Shown here: positions 34,940 through 41,629 of the stretch, piece after piece | Numbering within the stretch: the first letter of the stretch is position 1 | How the letters are laid out: every line of letters starts with the position of its first letter | NCBI RefSeq assembly: GCF_900095795.1 | Contig: NZ_LT608328.1 | Coordinates: 558,001 to 622,000 of the forward strand | Direction of reading: 5' to 3' | DNA length: 64,000 nt | Origin: Petrimonas mucosa | GTDB lineage: Bacteria; Bacteroidota; Bacteroidia; Bacteroidales; Dysgonomonadaceae | Notes under the pieces: generated by a model | The model's database searches: none | Told to the model about the DNA's origin: nothing | Seen by the model: the letters and a program-made list of their open reading frames with translations, nothing else | Made by a program: the position numbers and the translations under genes

Positions 34940-36001
34940 TTAAAGAAAATTTTGAGTTATTTTATTCTTTAAATGATGCTGAGTGGAGTCCAAATATCTG
35001 TTTATGATTGCATTATCCAATGGGATTGACGGAGCTTTCACCCCAGTGAGGAGTCTCTTGGCGGCAACCTCGATAAAGGCTTCGTCCCAGAGATTCTTTT
35101 CGATAAAGGTAGACAACAGGCGAGCTCCGCCCTCAACCAGAAGCGAGTGGATCCTTTCGGTATAGAGCTGTTGCAGGATCTGCCGGTTGGTGTCTCCTTC
35201 GAAATCGATGATAATGGGTTTCACGTTCTCCTTTTTTACCCGATAATCTCCCCGGGTGAAGACGATAACCTTTGCGTCGTCGTTAAAGATGGCTGCATTT
35301 GACGGAATCCTTCCCTCCCTGTCGATCACTATCCTTGTCGGATTATCTCCGTACCATTTCCGGGCGGTAAGTTTCGGATTGTCCAGTATGGCGGTGTCGG
35401 TGCCAACCATGATGCCCTCCACCCGGGTGCGAAACTTGTGGACGATGGAGTGCGTCACCTCATTCGAGATCTGGGCTGGAGCCACTTCCGCGGACGACCG
35501 GCTATGGTCGATGAATCCATCGGCACTTTGCGCCCACTTAAGGATCACATAGGGACGGTTATATAGTTGATTCACGAAAAAGAACCGGTTTAAATCCTCG
35601 GCCTCCTTCTCGAGGGTGCCTACCGTAACTTCTATTCCCGCTCGCCTCATCTTTTCGATACCTTTCCCCGACACCTTTGGATTGGGATCCAGAACAGCTA
35701 CAACCACTTTCGGGATTCCCTTCTCGATGACCAGGTCGGCACAGGGCGGCGTTTTCCCGTGATGGGCGCATGGCTCCAACGAAACATAGAGGGTGGAGGA
35801 AGAGAGCAGTGAGGGGTCCTTTACGGAACGGACAGCATTCACTTCGGCGTGGGCTTCGGCAAACTGGCGGTGATACCCCTCCCCGATAATCTTGCCGTCA
35901 TGCACGATAACCGCCCCGACCATGGGGTTGGGCCGGGTAAAACCTTCTCCTTTCTTGGCAAGCTGCAGGCAGCGGTGCATAAATTTTTCGTCTGTCGTCA
36001 T
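34940..36001 (-). CDS. ribD: Bifunctional riboflavin deaminase/reductase
   Basis: The 353-residue protein performs the second and third steps of riboflavin synthesis. The N-terminal deaminase has the zinc motif HAEVN (51-55) and PCAHHGKTPPC (Cys78, Cys87), with NPMVGAVIV. The C-terminal reductase (from about 150) shows PYVILKWAQSADGFI, VEGIMVGTDTAILDNPKLTARKW and LLVEGGARLL. It is divergent from prmC and monocistronic here; ribF lies at the other end of the window. Confidence 0.95.
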   Translation of the reverse strand: MTTDEKFMHRCLQLAKKGEGFTRPNPMVGAVIVHDGKIIGEGYHRQFAEAHAEVNAVRSVKDPSLLSSSTLYVSLEPCAHHGKTPPCADLVIEKGIPKVVVAVLDPNPKVSGKGIEKMRRAGIEVTVGTLEKEAEDLNRFFFVNQLYNRPYVILKWAQSADGFIDHSRSSAEVAPAQISNEVTHSIVHKFRTRVEGIMVGTDTAILDNPKLTARKWYGDNPTRIVIDREGRIPSNAAIFNDDAKVIVFTRGDYRVKKENVKPIIIDFEGDTNRQILQQLYTERIHSLLVEGGARLLSTFIEKNLWDEAFIEVAAKRLLTGVKAPSIPLDNAIINRYLDSTQHHLKNKITQNFL

Positions 36002-36007
36002 TTTTTC

Positions 36008-36015
36008 TATCTTTG
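36008..36015 (+). promoter_or_regulatory. Likely -7 box of prmC
   Basis: TATCTTTG fits TAnnTTTG, 22 bases before the prmC ATG at 36037. The intergenic region with ribD is only 35 bases, so the promoters overlap back to back. Confidence 0.5.
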
Positions 36016-36036
36016 TTTAACGAAACAGTCCCCGCG

Positions 36037-36876
36037 ATGCAAGATATAAAAAGCTACCTAAATGATGAACTGGGCACCCGCTACTCCCCAGGAGAGATCA
36101 GCTACCTGACCCGCCTGATACTGGAAAGGGGGCTTTCGATCCCGCTGACGGATATTCTGGCATGCAAATTTAACCATTTATCCGATGTGGCAGTGCGCAA
36201 AGTGCATGAAATTGCCGGACGGTTGAAGCAGGGCGAGCCCATCCAGTATATACTGGGCGAGACCGATTTTTTCGGTCTCACCTTTTCGGTCGACTCTTCG
36301 GTACTGATTCCGCGCCCCGAAACTGAGGAGTTGGTGCAATGGATCATCAACACCACCATTGATGGGGCCGTAAAGATTCTCGACATCGGAACAGGCAGCG
36401 GTTGCATTGCCGTCACATTGGCGAAGAAGTTGCCGATGGCCGAGGTGCATGCCTGGGATGTCTCGTCGGCTGCACTCGAGGTGGCCCGAAAAAATGCGGA
36501 GAGGAATGGAGTACATCTCATTTTTTCGGAAAGGGATGTGCTGCAGGATCCTGTTCCGGAAGTAAAATTCGACATTGTGGTGAGTAACCCTCCTTACGTG
36601 ACAGCGTCTGAAAAGGAGGATATGGAAGAGCATGTGCTGAAGTTCGAGCCCCATCTGGCCCTCTTTGTTCCGGACGACGATCCGCTGCTCTTTTACCGTA
36701 AGATAGCCGACGTTGCCGGATTGAACCTGAAGCGGGGAGGCTCCCTTTTCTTCGAGATTAACCGTGAAAAGGGGGAGCAGGTGGAGGTTTTGCTACGACA
36801 AAAAGGGTTCCGGAGTATCGAACGGCTGAAGGATATTTCCGGTAATGATCGGATGGTTAGGGCTGTCAGGGAGTAA
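36037..36876 (+). CDS. prmC: Release factor glutamine methyltransferase PrmC
   Basis: The 279-residue enzyme methylates the GGQ glutamine of RF1 and RF2. The helical N-terminal domain is followed by VLIPRPETEELV, the SAM loop ILDIGTGSGCIAVTLAKK and the catalytic NPPY (184-187) in DIVVSNPPYVT. The ATG at 36037 (MQDIKSYLNDEL) is chosen over the TTG extension at 36013, which overlaps the -7 box. It overlaps no gene; recX follows with a 4-base gap, so translation is coupled or nearly so. Confidence 0.95.
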   Translation: MQDIKSYLNDELGTRYSPGEISYLTRLILERGLSIPLTDILACKFNHLSDVAVRKVHEIAGRLKQGEPIQYILGETDFFGLTFSVDSSVLIPRPETEELVQWIINTTIDGAVKILDIGTGSGCIAVTLAKKLPMAEVHAWDVSSAALEVARKNAERNGVHLIFSERDVLQDPVPEVKFDIVVSNPPYVTASEKEDMEEHVLKFEPHLALFVPDDDPLLFYRKIADVAGLNLKRGGSLFFEINREKGEQVEVLLRQKGFRSIERLKDISGNDRMVRAVRE

Positions 36877-36880
36877 GAGG

Positions 36881-37369
36881 ATGGAGAGTAATACCAGAGC
36901 GCGAAAACCGGTTTCGGAAGAGGTGGCCTATCAACGTATGGCCAGGCTCTGTTCGATGAGGGAGTATGCTACCTTTGATATCCGGCAGAAGTTGCAACGA
37001 ATGCAGCTCGACGAGGGTGTGGTGCGCGCCATTCTCTCCCGGCTGGAGAAGCATCGCTTTATCGATGATGCCCGGTTTGCCCGCAGCTTTATCAGTGACA
37101 AGCTTCGTTTTGGCAAATGGGGGAGAGCCAAAATCGTTTATGCTCTCAGGCAGCGACAGGTTCCGCAGGAGATCATCGACGAGGCGTTCGACGCTCTTCC
37201 CGATGAGGCGGTCACCCGGCAGCTAAGACCGCTCCTGGAAAAGAAACTGCAATCATTGCAGGGAAAGAGCGGATATGAAAGGCGGACCAAAGCCATCCGG
37301 TTTGCGCTGAACCGGGGATTTTCAATGTCGGAGATCCTGGAGTGTCTAGGTGAAATCGAGGAGGAGTGA
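36881..37369 (+). CDS. recX: Regulatory protein RecX
   Basis: The 162-residue protein inhibits RecA filaments. It shows three-helix RecX repeats: ARLCSMREYATFDIRQKLQRM, VVRAILSRLEKHRFIDDARFARSFISDKLRFGKWGRAKIVYALRQR, and the C-terminal SGYERRTKAIRFALNRGFSMSEILECL. ATG 36881 follows the prmC stop after 4 bases. Length fits the family. It precedes comF by 7 bases, forming prmC-recX-comF. Confidence 0.92.
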   Translation: MESNTRARKPVSEEVAYQRMARLCSMREYATFDIRQKLQRMQLDEGVVRAILSRLEKHRFIDDARFARSFISDKLRFGKWGRAKIVYALRQRQVPQEIIDEAFDALPDEAVTRQLRPLLEKKLQSLQGKSGYERRTKAIRFALNRGFSMSEILECLGEIEEE

Positions 37370-37376
37370 ATGGATA

Positions 37377-38066
37377 ATGATAACCCTTTTGAACTGCTTG
37401 TCGGATCTCTTCTTTCCGGATTGTTGTCTACTCTGCAATACCCGGTTGTTACCTTCCGAAGAGGGAGTCTGTCTGCAGTGTCTCCATGCACTTCCCAGGA
37501 CAGAAAACTACAAGGAGCCCGGTAATCAGGCCGAGACACTTTTAGCTGGGAGGTTCCCGTTTGTGAGGGTGGCAACATTCTGCATCTATTCGAGTGGAGG
37601 TGTGCTGCAACCGCTTATCCATCAACTCAAGTATGATGGCAAGAGGGAGATAGGCACCCTGTTGGGGAGATTGTTCGGCAGAGATCTGTATGGAAGTGAA
37701 TTTATCCGTTCCATCGATCTTATTGTGCCTGTACCCCTGCACCCCGCAAAAGAGAAGCTCAGGGGGTTCAATCAGGCGGAAGTGATTGCCCGGGGGTTGT
37801 CCGAAACCACCATGATTCCTCTATCCACCGGAAACCTGGTACGCTCCATCTCCAATCCCACGCAAACCCGTCGTACAAAAACGGAGCGCTGGGAGAACGT
37901 GAAAGGGATCTTCGACCTGCTCGATCCCTCCCTCTATGCCGGAAAACATCTCCTGCTGGTTGACGATATCATCACTACCGGGTCGACAATCGAGGCGTGC
38001 GCCTATGCCCTGCTGAAAAGTCCGGGAGTAAGGATAAGCATCGCCACACTGGGTGAAGTGTTGTGA
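37377..38066 (+). CDS. comF: ComF family phosphoribosyltransferase-like protein
   Basis: The 229-residue protein begins with a zinc-finger-like region (DCCLLCNTRL, GVCLQCLHAL) and continues with a PRTase fold ending in the PRPP loop LLLVDDIITTGSTIEACAYAL. The RGFNQAEVIARGLSE and QTRRTKTERWENVKGIF motifs are diagnostic. ComF homologues serve DNA uptake in naturally competent bacteria, but the role in Bacteroidota is unclear. ATG 37377 is used rather than the GTG at 37350, which overlaps recX. Confidence 0.9.
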   Translation: MITLLNCLSDLFFPDCCLLCNTRLLPSEEGVCLQCLHALPRTENYKEPGNQAETLLAGRFPFVRVATFCIYSSGGVLQPLIHQLKYDGKREIGTLLGRLFGRDLYGSEFIRSIDLIVPVPLHPAKEKLRGFNQAEVIARGLSETTMIPLSTGNLVRSISNPTQTRRTKTERWENVKGIFDLLDPSLYAGKHLLLVDDIITTGSTIEACAYALLKSPGVRISIATLGEVL

Positions 38067-38123
38067 CAATAAAAAATTATCTATCCACCCTGCACATTGT
38101 GCCGTTTTTTGCTCTAAAAAGAC

Positions 38124-38131
38124 TATTTTTG
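38124..38131 (+). promoter_or_regulatory. Likely -7 box of pyrE
   Basis: TATTTTTG fits TAnnTTTG and lies 23 bases before the pyrE ATG. It suggests pyrE has its own transcript despite its proximity to comF. Confidence 0.5.
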
Positions 38132-38153
38132 CAGTTCATTAAGTTATGGAGAT

Positions 38154-38804
38154 ATGAAAACTGTAGAAAAATTAACAGCCGAAAAGCTTCTCAAGATAAA
38201 AGCGGTCAAGCTGCAGCCATCGAACCCTTTTACCTGGGCTTCGGGATGGAAGTCGCCCATCTATTGCGATAACCGGAAACTGATGTCTTATCCGCCCATA
38301 CGCAACTTCCTCAAGGTTGAGTTTTCACGGATAATCCTTGAAAAGTTTCCGCAGGTAGAAGCGATTGCCGGCGTGGCAACAGGAGCCATAGCTCCCGGAG
38401 CCATCGTGGCCGATGCGTTGGGACTTCCGTTTGTCTATGTTCGCTCGGCACCTAAGGATCACGGATTGGAGAACCTGATTGAAGGTGATCTGAAACCGCG
38501 GCAAAAGGTTGTGGTGATAGAAGACCTTGTCTCTACAGGGCAAAGCAGTCTGAAGGCAGTTGAAGCGATTCGACAGAGCGGATCGGATGTACTTGGCATG
38601 GTGGCAGTTTTCACATATGGCTTTCCTGCTGCTGAAGCCAACATGAAGGAGGCTCGTGTAGATCTGATTGCGCTGACCAATTACAATGCTATTCTGGATG
38701 AGGCGCTCAAGATCGATTATATCGCTGAATCTGACGTGAAGACATTGCAGGATTGGCGTAAGAATCCCGAAACGTGGGGAACCACAAAAAAGACAACCCG
38801 ATGA
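38154..38804 (+). CDS. pyrE: Orotate phosphoribosyltransferase
   Basis: The 216-residue enzyme converts orotate and PRPP to OMP in pyrimidine synthesis. Motifs are FTWASGWKSPIYCDNRKLMSYP, IAGVATGAIAPGAIVADALGLPFVYVRSAPKDHGLENLIEG, and the PRPP loop VVVIEDLVSTGQSSLKAVEA. It is longer at the C-terminus than E. coli PyrE but typical for Bacteroidota. The stop overlaps the SRPBCC gene start as ATGA. Confidence 0.95.
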   Translation: MKTVEKLTAEKLLKIKAVKLQPSNPFTWASGWKSPIYCDNRKLMSYPPIRNFLKVEFSRIILEKFPQVEAIAGVATGAIAPGAIVADALGLPFVYVRSAPKDHGLENLIEGDLKPRQKVVVIEDLVSTGQSSLKAVEAIRQSGSDVLGMVAVFTYGFPAAEANMKEARVDLIALTNYNAILDEALKIDYIAESDVKTLQDWRKNPETWGTTKKTTR

Positions 38805-39220
38805 CAGAATTTACCAGCGACGTAAAGACCATTTTTCACAATGATGAGGTTGTCTTCCACGTGCTCTCTGATCTGAGCAAGATAGAATTGATAAAAGATC
38901 AGATCCCTGCCGACAAGATCAGGGATTTTGCGTTTGATAGTGACTCCTGCTCGTTTCGGGTCGATCCGGTAGGCGAGGTGAAGTTCCGGATTGTGGACCG
39001 GGAGCCGAACAAACTGGTCAAGTTCAAATCCGAGAACCTCCCCTTTGAGGTTTTCCTCTGGATCCAGTTGGTGCAGAAGGCCGAAAAGGATACCAGGATG
39101 AAGATTACCCTTCGGGCCGATCTCAACCCATTTATCAAGGGTATGGTTTCGAAACCGCTGCAAGAAGGGTTGGAGAAAATAGCCGACATGATTGCGGAAT
39201 TACCTTACGATAAAATCTGA
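38801..39220 (+). CDS. SRPBCC/polyketide-cyclase-like small protein
   Basis: The 139-residue cytoplasmic protein has the START-like pattern: DVKTIFHNDEVVFHVLSDLSKIELIKDQIP, a CSFRVDPVGEVKFRIVDREPNKLVKFKSENLPFEVFLWIQL sheet, and a C-terminal helix LQEGLEKIADMIAELPY. Members bind hydrophobic ligands; no specific role is known. Start at 38801 overlaps the pyrE stop (ATGA) and is very likely translationally coupled to it. Confidence 0.82.
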   Translation: MTEFTSDVKTIFHNDEVVFHVLSDLSKIELIKDQIPADKIRDFAFDSDSCSFRVDPVGEVKFRIVDREPNKLVKFKSENLPFEVFLWIQLVQKAEKDTRMKITLRADLNPFIKGMVSKPLQEGLEKIADMIAELPYDKI

Positions 39221-39542
39221 CGAAACAACCAAATTGTTTTTTTGTCGATTCCGCATCTGCCATACATGAACGTTAAAAAGCTCATGATGTGAAAAGATTT
39301 TTACTTATTCTATAAAGTCTTTCTTATCCAATAACCCATGAACCATTGTCTACGATAAAATTAATACCGTCTTTTTTCGTGGAGATGGTGCTTATCCTTA
39401 TTCATTGCCGGAAACTGAAAATAACAGCTAGATGATGAAAATTGGCGAGCGGGAATATCCGTGTTCTTTTGAAAAAGGCAAAACGATTTTTTCCCGGACT
39501 TCTGTGGACTGTTCCGATAACCTGCCTGGCAGTGATTCTTTC
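39221..39542. other. Gene-free stretch before the ECF sigma gene
   Basis: No coding frame or strong hairpin is visible. Only the sigma-gene promoter at its right end (39543-39573) is recognisable. Confidence 0.5.
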
Positions 39543-39573
39543 TTTGAACATCTCCATTTTTTTACTACTTTTG
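39543..39573 (+). promoter_or_regulatory. Promoter of the ECF sigma gene
   Basis: TTTG (39543-39546), 19 bases, TACTTTTG (39566-39573) is a perfect match to the Bacteroidota housekeeping consensus. The sigma ATG is 26 bases beyond, so the regulator itself is driven by the primary sigma factor. Confidence 0.8.
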
Positions 39574-39598
39574 CGCCTTGTTCTATACTAAAGATTTG

Positions 39599-40108
39599 AT
39601 GCTGACCTCAAAAAAACAGTTTTCGGAATATTATCACGGCTATTATCGTCAACTTTGCTTGCACGCCTTGCATTTTTTGTGCGACGCCGATGAGGCGGAG
39701 GATGTGGTACAAGATACATTCGTAAACTTATGGGATAAAAGGGATCAGCTGGAAAAGATCAAATCGGTGAAAGCGTATCTTTATACTGCTGTTCGAAATA
39801 ACTGCCTTACCCGCATCCGCGACGCCAAGCCAACTACCTCTCTCGATAAATGGTCCGGAGAAGAGTTGCTTACAGGGGACGAACAGATGGAACGTGCCGA
39901 GATGGAAGCGCGTGTCTGGAAGATGATCGACGAATTGCCGGAGCGGCGCCGTGAAATCTTTTTAATGGCTAAGCGCGACGGGATGCGCTACAAGGACATT
40001 GCCGAACAAACCGGGCTGACCGTAAAAACCGTGGAAAATCATGTCCTGCGTGCCATGCAATCGTTACGTGCAAAAGATATCAAGGCTTACCTCTTCTTCT
40101 TTGCTTAA
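39599..40108 (+). CDS. ECF RNA polymerase sigma-70 factor (FecI-like)
   Basis: The 169-residue regulator has sigma region 2 (FSEYYHGYYRQLCLHALHFLCDADEAEDVVQDTFVNLWDKRDQL) and region 4 (RVWKMIDELPERRREIFLMAKRDGMRYKDIAEQTGLTVKTVENHVLRAMQSL). This is the Bacteroidota RpoE-like type that partners with a FecR anti-sigma and a TonB transducer. It lacks region 3, as all ECFs do. ATG 39599 is preferred over a TTG at 39578 that lies too close to the promoter. The partner FecR gene is at 40709, with a small gene in between. Confidence 0.92.
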   Translation: MLTSKKQFSEYYHGYYRQLCLHALHFLCDADEAEDVVQDTFVNLWDKRDQLEKIKSVKAYLYTAVRNNCLTRIRDAKPTTSLDKWSGEELLTGDEQMERAEMEARVWKMIDELPERRREIFLMAKRDGMRYKDIAEQTGLTVKTVENHVLRAMQSLRAKDIKAYLFFFA

Positions 40109-40183
40109 AATATTTCCCTTTGGAGAGAGGGATTTTCTGCTTTTTTGCATCTTATAGGTAGAAAAAGCAACGGAAGAGAAGAA

Positions 40184-40684
40184 ATGTGTAGAAAAATTAT
40201 CGTGTCCCTTTGCCTTATTATTTGTCCTGTATTAGCTGTAAATACACAAGGCCGGGATAGTGACACAGATCTGCGGATAGGGCTGGGTTTTTCCACACTT
40301 AAGCAGGGAAATGTTTTTTTGGTGCTTAGCGAATATGAACTTGATGCTAAACTGTCGGATTATTTTACAGTTGCTCCATCCATTGTGCTAAATGTTGTGG
40401 ACAAGTGGAAGTCAGATTCGGAAAAATTATTTCAAGCAAACATGAATGTTTTTTTATCTCCTTTTCGCAATAACAGGAGAAACGATTTCAGGATTGGGAG
40501 TGGATTGAGTTTTTATAAGTTTAACCAGCCTGTGATTCGCAGTGCATTCGGTTTTAATTTAATTGTTGAAGATTCTTATTCAATAAATGATCGATTTTTC
40601 ATCGGGGTCAAAGCATTTATGCAGCCGTATTTTAACAGAGAATCCAGTTCCGGCGTATTGTTGAAGGCCGGAATAAATCTGTAG
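40184..40684 (+). CDS. Secreted outer-membrane-like small protein, unrecognised
   Basis: The 166-residue product has a signal peptide (MCRKIIVSLCLIICPVLAVNTQG) followed by alternating polar/hydrophobic strands (DLRIGLGFSTL, LDAKLSDYFTVAPSIVLNVV, RNDFRIGSGLSFYKF, NDRFFIGVKAFMQPYFN) ending in SGVLLKAGINL. The pattern fits a small beta-barrel envelope protein. I do not recognise a family. It sits between the sigma factor and FecR, where those two genes are normally adjacent, and appears AT-richer than its neighbours, hinting at separate origin. A longer frame to 40145 begins with TTG. Confidence 0.6.
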   Translation: MCRKIIVSLCLIICPVLAVNTQGRDSDTDLRIGLGFSTLKQGNVFLVLSEYELDAKLSDYFTVAPSIVLNVVDKWKSDSEKLFQANMNVFLSPFRNNRRNDFRIGSGLSFYKFNQPVIRSAFGFNLIVEDSYSINDRFFIGVKAFMQPYFNRESSSGVLLKAGINL

Positions 40685-40708
40685 ATTGCCAAAAATGAAA
40701 ATGATGTA

Positions 40709-41530
40709 ATGGAAAATCAACCACAACATAATATAGACGAGGGCATCCGGTTTGTAGTCCGGTATTACAAACCCAATTCTTTTGATTCCCGGAAAGGGTG
40801 GAGAAGGATACAAAAACACATCGCACCCGAACGGAACTTGCGCAAGATGCAGGTCTTCTATGGTGCTGCGGCTGCTGTCGCCTTATTGCTGGTTGTAAGT
40901 GTTTTTTATTTTACGTCAAGTACCGGAACAAAGTGGGTAGCCAAAGCCGATAATGTTTCCTATGTGTTACCCGACAGTTCCCGAATCGAAATGCAACAGG
41001 GAGCACAATTGAAATACGATAAAAGTTTCGGTAAGTCAGAACGCCGTGTTTCCATGTTGGGAGAAATTTCGTTTGCCGTCGCTCGAAACGAAAGCCTGCC
41101 CTTTGTTGTTTCCACGCCCGGAGCAGAAATCCAGGTGCTCGGCACGGAATTTACCGTGCAGGCCGATAACGCGGAAACCCGCCTTAGCGTGGTGTCGGGG
41201 AAAGTGCAGTTTACGCCCGAAAGCCCCGTTATTCCGCTATTGTGTAGTGCCGGTATGACAGTGCATTACACTTCCGGAACCGAAATTGTTAAGGTTGTTT
41301 CGTCCGGTAGTTCGATGGAAATCAACGGAAAAGACAGCTCGCTTGTATTCAACAATACGCAACTGAAAGAGGTGGCGTTGGTTTTGTCGCACTTCTATAA
41401 CGTGCCGATAGAATTGCCTGGAGACGAATCCACGCTCACGTTTACATCGTCATTTACACAAAAAAACATCATTGAAATTGTTGATATTATTAATTTAACA
41501 CTGGATACTCATATAAAAATTGAAAAGTAA
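40709..41530 (+). CDS. FecR family anti-sigma / sigma regulator
   Basis: The 273-residue inner-membrane protein has a short cytoplasmic N-terminus, one membrane helix (about 50-70, VFYGAAAAVALLLVVSVFYF) and a periplasmic FecR domain (WVAKADNVSYVLPDSSRIEMQQGAQLKY, LGEISFAVARNESLPFVVSTPGAEIQVLGTEFTVQ). A C-terminal DUF4974 domain (DSSLVFNNTQLKEVALVLSHFYNVPIEL) follows. The cytoplasmic part of about 48 residues is shorter than in many FecR proteins, though long enough to hold the sigma factor. It senses the state of the downstream TonB transducer. Confidence 0.92.
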   Translation: MENQPQHNIDEGIRFVVRYYKPNSFDSRKGWRRIQKHIAPERNLRKMQVFYGAAAAVALLLVVSVFYFTSSTGTKWVAKADNVSYVLPDSSRIEMQQGAQLKYDKSFGKSERRVSMLGEISFAVARNESLPFVVSTPGAEIQVLGTEFTVQADNAETRLSVVSGKVQFTPESPVIPLLCSAGMTVHYTSGTEIVKVVSSGSSMEINGKDSSLVFNNTQLKEVALVLSHFYNVPIELPGDESTLTFTSSFTQKNIIEIVDIINLTLDTHIKIEK

Positions 41531-41535
41531 GCAAC

Positions 41536-41560
41536 CCTCTCCCCCGGTTGGGGGAAGGGA
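41536..41560 (+). promoter_or_regulatory. Hairpin between fecR and the TonB receptor gene
   Basis: CCC-TCT-CCCCC pairs with GGGGG-AA-GGG around a GGTT loop, an imperfect GC-rich stem with no U-run. It could stabilise or process the message so that receptor and anti-sigma levels differ. Confidence 0.4.
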
Positions 41561-41629
41561 ACGGACTTCTATGTTTGGAGCAGCGGTTAATGTTCCATCT
41601 CCGCGACTCAAAACTCAAAACTTGAAAAA

